Below are positions 15,853-24,968 of a stretch of DNA of 59,313 nt, piece by piece. Positions within the stretch are counted from its first letter, which is position 1. Each line of letters begins with the position of its first letter. The position numbers and the translations under genes are program-made. Source of the DNA: Gemmatimonadota bacterium (GTDB taxonomy: Bacteria > Gemmatimonadota > Gemmatimonadetes > Palauibacterales > KS3-K002); the NCBI GenBank assembly GCA_020350785.1, contig CP070722.1, forward strand, positions 863,843 through 923,155, in the 5' to 3' direction. The notes beneath the pieces are model-generated. The model had not been told where the DNA came from. It did no database searches and saw only the letters and a program-made list of their open reading frames with translations.

Positions 15853-16860
15853 ATGCGCTGGATCAAGATCGCTTTCTGGCTGGGGTTGGCAGTGTTGCTG
15901 AGCCCGGAGCCCGCCTGGGCCTGGGGCCCTGGAATGCACGTGCTGGTCGGCACCGAGATCCTCGCCGCTCTGAGCATGCTGCCGGCCGCCATCGCCGACA
16001 TCCTGCGCCGTTACCCCCTGGACTTCCTCTACGGCTGCATTGCTGCGGACATCTCGTTCGCCAAGCAGTACGCGCCGGTCGGCCGCCACTGTCATCACTG
16101 GCACGTCGGCGAGGAGCTGTTGGAGGCGGCCAAGACCGACGCGACGCGAGCTTGCGCGCTCGGCTACCTGACCCACCTCGGCGGTGACACGATCGCCCAC
16201 AACTTCTTTCTGCCGCGCCAGCTGCTCACATCGGCCAATACCCAGACGATCGGACACTCGTACTGGGAGCATCGCATGGATTTCCATCTGGGCCAGGCTT
16301 ATATCCGGGCAGCTCACAGTCTGATCACCGACTTCGATCACAGCCACAACGACATTCTCATGGACCGGGTGCTCGATCGCACTGTGTTCGGGTTCTGGAC
16401 CAATCGCCGCATTTTCCGAGGAATGATCCGCTTGGCCGACCACACGACCTGGCAAGCGATGTTCGATCGAGTGGTCGATTACTCGCGCTGGGACGTGAAT
16501 GACGACGAAGTCGCCGCCTGGATCCGCCACACCTTCAACTTCGCGACCGATTACCTGGTCGAGCGTAAGCGGTCGGCCGCAGCGCTCCTCGATCCAACCG
16601 GCGAACGCGCCCTCGGCGAGGCCAAGCGCTTGAACCGGTTGCACGGCCCGCTGGGGAAGCTCCAACGCCAGCATGAGCTCGCCAAGCTCGCCGACGAGAA
16701 GTTCAAGTTGCCCGATGGAATTACCGGCTGGTGGGAGAAACGCCTGTCCTCCGAAGGCATGTGGGTCGACCTCGTCCACCTGAAAGCACACCTGATTCGC
16801 CCAAAGAAACGAGGCAAGCGGCGCGATCGCAGGAAGAAGCGGCTGCCGACCAGGGACTAG
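15853..16860 (+). CDS. Secreted zinc-dependent phospholipase C-like protein
   Basis: The 335-residue product has a signal peptide (about residues 1-23, ending PAWA) so that the mature protein begins W-G-P-G-M-H. Zn-phospholipase C and S1/P1 nuclease enzymes use such an N-terminal Trp and His as zinc ligands. Further candidate ligands are FLYGCIAADIS, HCHHWHVGEELLE, GYLTHLGGDTIAHNFF, WEHRMDFH and DFDHSH, all of the family type. The last 20 residues are highly basic. The substrate, phospholipid or other phosphodiester, cannot be told from sequence. It is the last gene of the antiporter cassette and ends 7 bases from the convergent gatB. Confidence 0.72.
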   Translation: MRWIKIAFWLGLAVLLSPEPAWAWGPGMHVLVGTEILAALSMLPAAIADILRRYPLDFLYGCIAADISFAKQYAPVGRHCHHWHVGEELLEAAKTDATRACALGYLTHLGGDTIAHNFFLPRQLLTSANTQTIGHSYWEHRMDFHLGQAYIRAAHSLITDFDHSHNDILMDRVLDRTVFGFWTNRRIFRGMIRLADHTTWQAMFDRVVDYSRWDVNDDEVAAWIRHTFNFATDYLVERKRSAAALLDPTGERALGEAKRLNRLHGPLGKLQRQHELAKLADEKFKLPDGITGWWEKRLSSEGMWVDLVHLKAHLIRPKKRGKRRDRRKKRLPTRD

Positions 16861-16867
16861 CGAACAA

Positions 16868-18349
16868 TCAACCGCCCGACCGCTCGTCCCTCGCTCCGCT
16901 CAGTGCCGCGAGCAGCAGATCGCGCAAGCGCGCCGGATCCGCCCTACCCTTCGACTTTCGCATGACCTGACCGATGAAGAAGGCCAGCAACTTGTCTTCG
17001 CCTTCCCGGAAACGTTGGACCTCACCCGGGTTGTCCGCCAACGCCTCCGCCACCCAGCTCTCGAGCTCACCACCGCCCTCGATCTTGCGAAGCCCTTCGT
17101 CCTCGACGATGCGCGTCGCCCTCATGCCGGTCTCGACCATTCGGCGCAGCACGTCGGCGCCTAGGCTGTGAGGCAGCACACCCCGATCGACGATCTCCAT
17201 CAGCTCCGCCAGTTCCGCCGGATCGACGCCCAGTTCGGCGGGCGAAGTCCCGCGTTCGTTCGCCACCGCCATGACCTCACGCATTATCCACTTGGCCGCG
17301 GACCTCGCATCTGCCGCGGCGGCAGCCACCTGCTCGTAGTAGTCGGCCAGCGCTCGGTCGGCGCTCAAGACTTCTGCCTCATAGTCCGACAGACCGTAGG
17401 ACTCGACAAAGCGCTGCGACACCTGCCAGGGGAGCTCGGGCAGCCGGTCCCTCAGCCCGCCGATTAGATCTTCGGAGATCTCGAGCATCGGTAGATCGGG
17501 TTCCGGAAAATAGCGATAATCGTGTACCTCCTCCTTGCCACGCATCGATCGCGTCTCGTTGCGCATCGGATCCCACAACATGGTCTCGGGCTCCACCGCC
17601 GCGCCCGCTGTGATGAGCTCGGCATGCCGACTCGCTTCATATTCCAAAGCCTTCTCCAGCTGACTGAACGAGTTCATGTTCTTGACCTCAGTCTTCGTCG
17701 GCAGCTCGTCGCTGCCTCGAGAACGGACCGAGATGTTGGCATCCACGCGCAGGCTTCCCTCTTCCATGTTGCAGTCGCTGACCCCCAGATACTCGAGCGC
17801 CCGCTTCAGTCTCACGAGGAACGACCGCGCCTGAGCAGGAGACCGCAGATCGGGTTCAGTCACGATCTCCGCCAGCGGTACGCCGGCCCGATTGAGATCG
17901 ACCGCCGTCTGCCCTTCGAAACGGTCGTGTAGAGATTTCCCGGAGTCCTCTTCCACGTGCAGCCTCCGAATTCTCACTCGCAGCGGCTCCCCGTCGGCCG
18001 CCTCCGGCAGCTCGAGCCAGCCGTCCCGTGCGAGGGGCCGATCGTACTGGCTGATCTGATATCCCTTGGGCAGGTCCGGGTAAAAGTAGTTCTTTCTGGC
18101 GAACACCGATCGCGGGAACACCGTGCAATTGAGAGCGGCGGCCGCGAGAGCGGCGAGCTCGATCGCCCGCTCGTTGATTATGGGGAGGGCGCCGGGCAGG
18201 CCGAGACAAACGGGGCAAACGAGCGTATTTGGCGGCGCGCCGTACTCCACGGCGCAGCCGCAGAACATCTTGCTGCGGGTCTTGAGCTGGACGTGAATCT
18301 CCAACCCGATGACCGTCTCCCAGTCCGAGTTCCGCTTGGCAGCCGTCAC
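16868..18349 (-). CDS. gatB: Aspartyl/glutamyl-tRNA amidotransferase subunit B
   Basis: GatB binds misacylated Glu-tRNA(Gln) or Asp-tRNA(Asn) and activates it for amidation using ammonia from GatA. A GTG at 18349, two bases past the gatA stop, gives 493 residues beginning just before WETVIGLEIHVQLKT, the family start. The cradle domain has CPVCLGLPGALPIINERA, FYPDLPKGYQISQYD and DLNRAGVPLAEIVTEPD. The C-terminal YqeY-like tail binds tRNA. Longer upstream reading frames only overlap gatA. Its presence implies indirect Gln-tRNA and/or Asn-tRNA formation. Confidence 0.96.
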   Translation of the reverse strand: MTAAKRNSDWETVIGLEIHVQLKTRSKMFCGCAVEYGAPPNTLVCPVCLGLPGALPIINERAIELAALAAAALNCTVFPRSVFARKNYFYPDLPKGYQISQYDRPLARDGWLELPEAADGEPLRVRIRRLHVEEDSGKSLHDRFEGQTAVDLNRAGVPLAEIVTEPDLRSPAQARSFLVRLKRALEYLGVSDCNMEEGSLRVDANISVRSRGSDELPTKTEVKNMNSFSQLEKALEYEASRHAELITAGAAVEPETMLWDPMRNETRSMRGKEEVHDYRYFPEPDLPMLEISEDLIGGLRDRLPELPWQVSQRFVESYGLSDYEAEVLSADRALADYYEQVAAAAADARSAAKWIMREVMAVANERGTSPAELGVDPAELAELMEIVDRGVLPHSLGADVLRRMVETGMRATRIVEDEGLRKIEGGGELESWVAEALADNPGEVQRFREGEDKLLAFFIGQVMRKSKGRADPARLRDLLLAALSGARDERSGG

Positions 18350-18350
18350 G

Positions 18351-19814
18351 TCAATGCTCCGCCCCCAGTGGATCTCGGGCCAGCGAGCGCTCCAAGCCTG
18401 CGGCCGCCTGCAGTAGCGTGGGCTCATCGAACTCGCGGCCGATGAACTGACCGCCCACGGGCAGTCCATCGCTTTCGCCGATCGGAATCGAGATTGCCGG
18501 CAACCGAGCCAGGTTCGCCGTGACCGTGAACACATCTGCCAGGTACATCTGGACCGGATCGCTCACCCGTTCGCCGAGGGCGAAAGCCACAGTCGGTGCC
18601 GTCGGTGTGAACAGAACATCGACACCCGCGGCAAATACTGACTGGAAGTCCTGGCTTATCAACCTCCGCACGCGCTGGCCGCGTCCGTAATACTCATCGT
18701 AGTAGCCAGCCGAGAGGCCGTACGTCCCCAACACGATGCGGCGCTTCACCTCCGCTCCGAATCCCGTGCCGCGCGTCTCCCGATAGACGTCCAGGGCGCT
18801 GACAGCCCCCTCCGCCCTCCGCCCGTACCGTACTCCGTCATAGCGCGCCAGATTGCTCGACGCCTCGGCGTTCGCCACCAGGTAATAGGCCGGGAGAGCG
18901 TAGCGCGTGTGCGGCAACGAGACTTGCCTCACCTCGGCTCCCAGCACCTCCAGGCGCTCGGCCGCAGCTCCGCACAACTCCCCGATACGGCGGTCCAGAT
19001 CGTCCGTGTAGTACTCGCTCGGGAGACCAACCACCAACCCCTCCAGGCCGGCAGCGAGGGAGGCGGTGAAATCAGGGACGGGCGCCGTGGCCGAGGTCGA
19101 ATCGAACCGGTCGGGCCCGGCGATCACGTTCAGCAGCGCAGCCGCATCGCCCACCGATCGAGTCAGCGGCCCGATCTGATCGAGACTGGAGGCGAACGCC
19201 ACCAGACCGTAACGGCTGATGCGCCCGTAGGTGGGTTTGAGGCCGACCACCCCACAGAAAGCGGCCGGCTGGCGGACCGAGCCGCCCGTGTCCGAGCCCA
19301 GCGCCGCCGGCACCAGGTTCGCCGCCACGGCGGCCGCCGAGCCGCCTGAGCTACCACCGGGCACGCGCATCCGATCGCGCGGGTTCAGCGTCGGGCCGAA
19401 GCCGCTGTTCTCCGTCGATGAGCCCATGGCGAACTCATCCAGATTCGTCTTCCCCACGATCGCCGCCCCCGCCGCGCGTAACCTGCGCACCACGGTGGCT
19501 TCGAACGGAGAGATATAATCAGCGAGGATCCTTGACCCACAGGTCGTGGGCAGTGAGTTCGTGCAGATGTTGTCTTTGATGGCCACCGGTATGCCCGCCA
19601 GGGGTCCGAGCTCCCTTCCCGCATCCAGCGCATCGTCGAGCTGGGCGGCCCATGCCAGCAACTCATCGCCGGCCGTGGTTATGAAGGCGTTCAGCGGCGC
19701 CTCTCCACTCTCGGATTCGGCAATCGCGGCCAACGTCGCCCGCGCCAGTTCCTCGGCCCGCAACCGGCGTTCCCGCAGGGCGTCCGTCATCTCCGCGATC
19801 GTCAGGGCCGCCAT
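18351..19814 (-). CDS. gatA: Aspartyl/glutamyl-tRNA amidotransferase subunit A
   Basis: GatA is the amidase that releases ammonia from glutamine. The ATG at 19814 gives 487 residues starting MAALTIAEMTDALRE. The Ser-cisSer-Lys triad is visible: Lys in VAIKDNI, the serines in GGSSGGSAAAVAA, and DTGGSVRQPAAFCG. Residues near the C-terminus (GQFIGREFDEPTLLQAA) match the family end. An in-frame start at 19874 would overlap gatC by 32 bases and is less likely. It is followed immediately by gatB. Confidence 0.97.
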   Translation of the reverse strand: MAALTIAEMTDALRERRLRAEELARATLAAIAESESGEAPLNAFITTAGDELLAWAAQLDDALDAGRELGPLAGIPVAIKDNICTNSLPTTCGSRILADYISPFEATVVRRLRAAGAAIVGKTNLDEFAMGSSTENSGFGPTLNPRDRMRVPGGSSGGSAAAVAANLVPAALGSDTGGSVRQPAAFCGVVGLKPTYGRISRYGLVAFASSLDQIGPLTRSVGDAAALLNVIAGPDRFDSTSATAPVPDFTASLAAGLEGLVVGLPSEYYTDDLDRRIGELCGAAAERLEVLGAEVRQVSLPHTRYALPAYYLVANAEASSNLARYDGVRYGRRAEGAVSALDVYRETRGTGFGAEVKRRIVLGTYGLSAGYYDEYYGRGQRVRRLISQDFQSVFAAGVDVLFTPTAPTVAFALGERVSDPVQMYLADVFTVTANLARLPAISIPIGESDGLPVGGQFIGREFDEPTLLQAAAGLERSLARDPLGAEH

Positions 19815-19842
19815 GTCGTTCTTCTCTAGATCTGAGGTCGGT

Positions 19843-20163
19843 TCATTCTCCGCCGGGGCCGGCAGCTTGGACATCCATGGCGGGAAGGCGCGGAAGGACG
19901 AAGAACCCTTCGCGCCAGTCGGGTGCGACCTCGGAAAGCGGACGCTCCAAGCGGTCGCTGTCTACTCGATCGGCCCGCAAGGGTGCCGGCCCTTCTCCTG
20001 CGTCCGCCGGTGCCGCTCCCGCCACATCCAATTGGCGAATCGCCGCGAAGTAGTCGAGAATCGAGCGGCAGTCACGGCCGAGTTCGCCCGCCTCGTCGGC
20101 CCGCAGGTGGAGCCGTGCAAGCTCCGCCAAACGCTCCAGGTTCGCGCGCTCTATCCCAGGCAT
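19843..20163 (-). CDS. gatC: Aspartyl/glutamyl-tRNA amidotransferase subunit C
   Basis: GatC stabilises GatA in the amidotransferase. The ATG at 20163 gives 106 residues with the family start (IERANLERLAELARLHL), the RSILDYFAAIRQLD helix, and the APLRADRVDSDRLERPLSEV segment. The protein ends a little beyond the usual FVLPRL with an extra short tail. It follows uvrD and precedes gatA, so the three gat genes form one group in the order C-A-B. Confidence 0.93.
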   Translation of the reverse strand: MPGIERANLERLAELARLHLRADEAGELGRDCRSILDYFAAIRQLDVAGAAPADAGEGPAPLRADRVDSDRLERPLSEVAPDWREGFFVLPRLPAMDVQAAGPGGE

Positions 20164-20202
20164 GCCCGCAACGCCTCGAGACCGGTCCGCCACCGCGGTG
20201 CT

Positions 20203-22476
20203 TCACTCGAGCTCGAGATTCGCATATCTCACCATGACCTTCTTGCGCCCGGCGGTCTCGAAGTCGACGACCGCCTTCAGATCCATTCCACGGCCGTCGA
20301 GGGCCGCGACGACACCCGATCCGAAGCGCGGATGTCTCACACGGCAACCTTCGCTCAGCTGTGGCAAAGAGGCGACCTCCTGCGAATCAGAGTAGTCGTA
20401 AGTCAGCTCCCCGGGGATCGCGATGCGGTCCGCGGATAGACGCTCTTGCCACCAACCCCCGCTCCGGCGGCGACTCAATTGCTCGAAGTACCGCTCCGTG
20501 TCGCGTGATTCGACCAGGTCGTCCGGCAAGGGCTCCAAGAACGACGATGGGCTCGAGATCAGCCACTCACCCCCGCGCCGCCGCCTCTTCGCATGCGTCA
20601 GGTAAAGCTTGTTCTGCGCCCGCGTAATGCCGACGTAGAAAAGACGCCTCTCCTCCTCCAGCTCCTCGAGGCTGTCATAGGAGCGCGAAAGCGGAAACAA
20701 CCCTTCCTCGAGCCCCGAGATCAGAACGACAAGGAACTCCAGCCCCTTGGCGTTGTGCAACGTCATGAGCGTGACGGCATCGGCTTCGGGATCCAAATTG
20801 TCCACATCGGCGATCAGAGCGATCTTCTGCAAGAACAAGTCGAGCTCCGTGACCTCTCCAATATCGTCCAGCTCGTTCGCGCCCAGCGCGTCCCGCGCCT
20901 CGAACTCCGAGGCAGCGGAGATGAGCTCCTCGACGTTCTGAGCGCGATCGATCCCCTCGTATCCCTCTTCGCGAAGGTGCTCCAGAAGGCGAAGCTCACC
21001 AATGAGTTGACCCAGGAGGTCGTGGACGCGCACGTGCGCCGCCAGCGCGCGATAGCGGTCGATCAGCCTGGCAAAGCCTTCCAGCGCTGACGCGCCGGCC
21101 GGTCGAATTCCACCGATCCTCGTGGCGTTTCTTGATGCATCCAGCAGGCTCGCACCCGCTTCACGGGCTCGATCGAGCAGCACCGTCAGAGTCGTCTGGC
21201 CGATGCCGCGGCGCGGATAGTTCACGACCCTGAGATACGAGCTCGCATCTCTGGGGTTCGAGATCAGCTTCAGGTAGGCTACGACGTCCTTGATCTCGCG
21301 CCGCTCGTAGAATCGCACGCCTCCGATGATCCGATACGGCAGGTCGGCGGAACGAAAGGCTTCCTCCAGGGCGCGGCTCTGGGCGTTTGTTCGGTAGAGG
21401 ACGACGAATTGCCTGTGCTGGCGTTCACGATCGGCGTCGAGCAGCCCGGCTATCTCGTCGGCGATCCATTCCGCCTCATCGTTCTCGTCCGCCGCGCGGG
21501 TCAGCGTGATCAGGGGGCCGACTTCGTTCTCGGTGTAGAGTGTCTTCCCTTTACGCCTGGTGTTCTCGGCTATCACTTTGTTGGCGGCCGCCAGGATCAG
21601 CTGGGTCGAGCGGTAGTTGCGCTGCAGGCGAATCGTCCGTGCCGCGGGAAAATCCCGCTCGAACTCCAGGATGTTCCTGATATCCGCGCCCCGCCAGCCG
21701 TAGATCGACTGATCGTCATCACCGACCACACAGAGGTTGCCGTGCTCTCGCGCCAGCAATTCCAGGAAACGGTACTGCGCGTGGTTCGTGTCCTGGTATT
21801 CGTCGACCAGTAGAAACTTGAAGCGTGACCGGTAGCGCTCGAGCACATCGCGATACTCGTCGAACAGCTCTACGGGCTTGACCAATAGGTCGTCAAAATC
21901 GAAAGCGTTTCCTTCGCGCAGACGCGCTTGATAAGCCGGATAGACGTCGGCGACCATACGGGTGAACGGGTCGAGGGCGCCCTCGGCGAAGGCCGTCGGG
22001 GTCACGAGCTGGTTCTTCGCGCCAGAGATCGCTCCCTGTACCGCCTGCGGCTTCCAGCGCTTCGGAGCCTTCCTATCCTCCATGACGCGCTTGATCTCGC
22101 GCAGGCTGTCATCCGCGTCCAAGATGGTGAACGAAGGCCCGAAGCCCAATCGAGTGGCGTGACGCCGCAGAATACGAGCCCCGATCGAATGGAACGTGCC
22201 GATCCAGAGCCCCCCCGGTTCGGCACCCAACAAGGCATGGACCCGGTTACGCATCTCCTCCGCCGCCTTGTTGGTGAAGGTCACCGCCATGATGCTGTTC
22301 GGATCGACGCCGTGCTCCTCGATGAGACGGGCGATGCGGCACGTGAGAACTCGCGTCTTCCCCGACCCCGCTCCCGCCAGCACCAGAAGCGGACCCGAGC
22401 AGTGCTCTACCGCCTCCCGCTGGTCCGGGTTCAGCGTATCGAGGTAGTTTTCCAGTTTGAGGTCGCTGGCGCCCAC
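20203..22476 (-). CDS. pcrA: UvrD/PcrA-type superfamily 1 DNA helicase
   Basis: A 757-residue 3'-5' DNA helicase of the UvrD/PcrA/Rep group, acting in repair and replication restart. Visible motifs are LNPDQREAVEH (Q motif), LAGAGSGKTRVL (Walker A), TFTNKAAEEM (Ia), LLVDEYQDTNHAQY (Walker B), GDDDQSIYGWRGAD (III), TLHNAKGLEF (V) and RRLFYVGITRAQ (VI). The C-terminal 60 residues (CRVRHPRFGSGVV) form the Tudor-like tail found in PcrA/UvrD. The start is a GTG 3 bases after the histidine kinase stop. Unusually it shares the operon with serS and gatCAB. Confidence 0.95.
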   Translation of the reverse strand: MGASDLKLENYLDTLNPDQREAVEHCSGPLLVLAGAGSGKTRVLTCRIARLIEEHGVDPNSIMAVTFTNKAAEEMRNRVHALLGAEPGGLWIGTFHSIGARILRRHATRLGFGPSFTILDADDSLREIKRVMEDRKAPKRWKPQAVQGAISGAKNQLVTPTAFAEGALDPFTRMVADVYPAYQARLREGNAFDFDDLLVKPVELFDEYRDVLERYRSRFKFLLVDEYQDTNHAQYRFLELLAREHGNLCVVGDDDQSIYGWRGADIRNILEFERDFPAARTIRLQRNYRSTQLILAAANKVIAENTRRKGKTLYTENEVGPLITLTRAADENDEAEWIADEIAGLLDADRERQHRQFVVLYRTNAQSRALEEAFRSADLPYRIIGGVRFYERREIKDVVAYLKLISNPRDASSYLRVVNYPRRGIGQTTLTVLLDRAREAGASLLDASRNATRIGGIRPAGASALEGFARLIDRYRALAAHVRVHDLLGQLIGELRLLEHLREEGYEGIDRAQNVEELISAASEFEARDALGANELDDIGEVTELDLFLQKIALIADVDNLDPEADAVTLMTLHNAKGLEFLVVLISGLEEGLFPLSRSYDSLEELEEERRLFYVGITRAQNKLYLTHAKRRRRGGEWLISSPSSFLEPLPDDLVESRDTERYFEQLSRRRSGGWWQERLSADRIAIPGELTYDYSDSQEVASLPQLSEGCRVRHPRFGSGVVAALDGRGMDLKAVVDFETAGRKKVMVRYANLELE

Positions 22477-22479
22477 GGC

Positions 22480-23673
22480 TCAACCCGTCCGCTCCGGCCG
22501 TGCCGCAGGAAGGTCAACGACGAATTCCGCCCCCACCCGCCGCTTTCCCAGCTGGATCGACCCGCCATGCGTGTTCGCGATGATGCGGCGCGCCAGCGAT
22601 AGGCCGACGCCCCAACCATCCTTCTTGCCGGACACGCCCGGCTCGAAGATGTGCTTGCGCAGGTCACTCGGCACACCGGGCCCGTCGTCCACGAACCGGA
22701 CTCTCACTTTCCGAGCGCCCTCCTGCGGCTCCGCGTTCACGGCGATCGTGCCGCCGCGGCCAGCCAGAACATCGACCGCGTTCTTCACGATATTCTCGAA
22801 TGCCCACTCCAACAGAACGGGGTTGCCAGCCACGGGTGGTAGGCCCGGCGTCACCTGCACGTACAACTCGATCGACCGATCCATTCGCGGCAAGCGGGCG
22901 GCGAAATAGCCCTCCAGCCGCTGCAGCACATCGCCCAAGTCCACCAATTGCATCTTAGGCCGCCGGCCGATCAGCTCGAAGCGCTGCGCGACCTTGTTGA
23001 GCCGCTCGACATCCACCTCGACCTCGTGCGCGATCATCTCGTCTGAGGCGACGCCGGCCCGCTCGCCGGACTGCATTCGGAGTATCTCCACCCAGCCCGA
23101 CAGCGAGCTGATCGGTGTCCCCAGCTGGTGAGCAGACTCACGCGCCATCGTCGCCCACACGCGCTCACGCTCCGCGCGGGCCGTCGAACGAAAGATCCAG
23201 ATCGCTGTGAGCACGATGACGATCAGCGTCGCAGCCTGAATCCAGGGGACCCAACGCAGACGTTCCACCACAGGCGGCATCCCGAAATGGATCTTGCCGC
23301 CATCCTCGGTCGTGATCGGGGGGTTCCGACTGTCCAAGAACTCGACGTACTCGAGCACACGTTGCACGTCACCTGCGTTACTGGGGTCCGGAACGAATGG
23401 CAAGTTCATGAAGTAAACCGGCCGGCCGTCCACAGCTGTCACCACAGCAGGCACACCCAGTCTTTCGAGCTCGAGCACCATATCGAAAAGCGCAGCCTCG
23501 CTGCTCTCCGAATCCGACTCGCTCAACCCCTCGAAGACGAGATCGTACATGCGCGAGAACGCGGCCGCATCAGCGTTCAGCGCCCTCACGAGCTGTTGCG
23601 TATAGTAGAGGTACCAGATCAGAACGGCGCCGAACAGCAGGGCGAGGCCGACGGCCCAAAGACGAGCTTTCAC
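22480..23673 (-). CDS. Sensor histidine kinase, orphan
   Basis: A 397-residue membrane kinase with a helix at residues 5-24, an extracytoplasmic region of about 115 residues, and a second helix at about 143-162. The H-box is ESAHQLGTPISSL, with His182 as phosphoacceptor. Then come the N-box (AFENIVKNAVDVL), G1 (FVDDGPGVP) and G2 (GWGVGLSLARRI). The Gln-Leu-Gly after the His is of the QLGTP type rather than the usual E-[IL]-R-x-P. There is no HAMP domain or response regulator nearby. The GTG start overlaps the serS stop (GTGA) and uvrD follows 3 bases later, so its expression is tied to these housekeeping genes. The signal is unknown. Confidence 0.88.
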   Translation of the reverse strand: MKARLWAVGLALLFGAVLIWYLYYTQQLVRALNADAAAFSRMYDLVFEGLSESDSESSEAALFDMVLELERLGVPAVVTAVDGRPVYFMNLPFVPDPSNAGDVQRVLEYVEFLDSRNPPITTEDGGKIHFGMPPVVERLRWVPWIQAATLIVIVLTAIWIFRSTARAERERVWATMARESAHQLGTPISSLSGWVEILRMQSGERAGVASDEMIAHEVEVDVERLNKVAQRFELIGRRPKMQLVDLGDVLQRLEGYFAARLPRMDRSIELYVQVTPGLPPVAGNPVLLEWAFENIVKNAVDVLAGRGGTIAVNAEPQEGARKVRVRFVDDGPGVPSDLRKHIFEPGVSGKKDGWGVGLSLARRIIANTHGGSIQLGKRRVGAEFVVDLPAARPERTG

Positions 23674-24950
23674 GCCGGCTCGATTCGTGTGCAGCCCATG
23701 TAGGGGTGCAGCGCCTCCGGAAGCTCCACGCTCCCATCTTCGCGCTGATAGTTCTCCAGCAACGCGATCATCGTGCGTGGCAGGGCTAGCCCCGACCCGT
23801 TCAGCGTATGCACGAACTCGGGCTTGCCGCCGCGCTCACGCCGAAAGCGTATGTCCGCGCGTCGCGCCTGATAGTCGGTGCAATTGGAACAGGACGACAC
23901 CTCTAACCAACGCTCGACACCGGGCGACCAAACCTCGAGATCGTAGGTCATGGCGCTCGACTGCGCGATGTCGCCGGCCGCCAGCAGAATAACGCGGTAG
24001 GCGAGCCCCAACCGCTGCAGTATCCTCTCCGCCTGTCCGGTCAACTCCTCCAGCGCCGCCTCGGAATCCTCCGGGCGCTCCACGCGGACCAGCTCGACCT
24101 TGTCGAACTGGTGGACTCGCAGAATGCCGCGCGTGTCCCGGCCGGCGGCGCCCGCCTCACGTCGGAAACAGGGCGTGTAGGCGACGTAATGCCGCGGCAA
24201 GTCCTCCGCGCTCAACATTTCGCCGCCATGAAGGTTCGTTAGAGGAACTTCAGCCGTCGGTATCAGCCACAGCTCATCGCTATCGATGCGATACGCGTCA
24301 TCTGCCAGCTTGGGAAGTTGGCCCGTGCCCAGCATCGTCTCGCTGCGGACCAGGTACGGCGGCTGAACCTCCACATAACCGTGCTCCCGGCGGTGCACGT
24401 CCAGCATGAAGTTGATCAGCGCGCGCTGCAGACCGGCGCCCTGCCCGATGTCCACTGGGAATCCGGAGCCCGAGAGCCTCGCCCCCCGCTCGAGATCGAG
24501 GATCCCCAATGCCGCCCCCAAATCCCAGTGAGCTTTCCTCCAGGGCGCCGCCTCGATCGGTGCCCCCCAGGCTCGGACCTCCCGATTGGCGGACTCATCT
24601 CCGGCAGGAACGGCAGCGAACGGAGTGTTTGGGATCTCGAGCAGCAGTTTCTCGATGCGATCCTCACTGCTGGCCAGCCGCCGATCGAGCTCGTCGATCT
24701 GATCCGACACCTCTCGCATCTCACGGATCAACGGCTCTGCGTCCCGACCCGCTTTCTTCAGGACCGCTATCTCCTTCGACGCCTCGTTCCGTTGCGCTTT
24801 GAGCTGTTCTACGCGCTGGATGATCTCCCGCCGTTCGCCGTCGAGATTCAGCACCTCGTCGACGCTGGCGGCAGTTCCGTCGTCGCCGCGCTTGGCCAGC
24901 TGCTCTTTGACCGCCTCCGCCTCGAAACGGACTCGCTTCAGATCGAGCAT
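23670..24950 (-). CDS. serS: Seryl-tRNA synthetase
   Basis: A class II aminoacyl-tRNA synthetase that charges tRNA(Ser) and tRNA(Sec). The 426 residues include the N-terminal antiparallel coiled coil for tRNA recognition (about residues 25-110, ending before PNTPFAAVPAG). Motif 2 is TPCFRREAGAAGRDTRGI, the serine/ATP site is SSCSNCTDYQARR, and motif 3 is GSGLALPRTMIALLENYQ. It follows the lipoprotein gene, and the histidine kinase overlaps its stop by four bases. Confidence 0.98.
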   Translation of the reverse strand: MLDLKRVRFEAEAVKEQLAKRGDDGTAASVDEVLNLDGERREIIQRVEQLKAQRNEASKEIAVLKKAGRDAEPLIREMREVSDQIDELDRRLASSEDRIEKLLLEIPNTPFAAVPAGDESANREVRAWGAPIEAAPWRKAHWDLGAALGILDLERGARLSGSGFPVDIGQGAGLQRALINFMLDVHRREHGYVEVQPPYLVRSETMLGTGQLPKLADDAYRIDSDELWLIPTAEVPLTNLHGGEMLSAEDLPRHYVAYTPCFRREAGAAGRDTRGILRVHQFDKVELVRVERPEDSEAALEELTGQAERILQRLGLAYRVILLAAGDIAQSSAMTYDLEVWSPGVERWLEVSSCSNCTDYQARRADIRFRRERGGKPEFVHTLNGSGLALPRTMIALLENYQREDGSVELPEALHPYMGCTRIEPA

Positions 24951-24968
24951 CTCGGCCTTCGAATGTCG

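Noticed and set aside
15487..16791. A 434-codon minus-strand frame covering the YtxH-like and phospholipase-like genes.
   Set aside because: It lacks family resemblance and lies opposite genes with signal peptide and zinc ligands.
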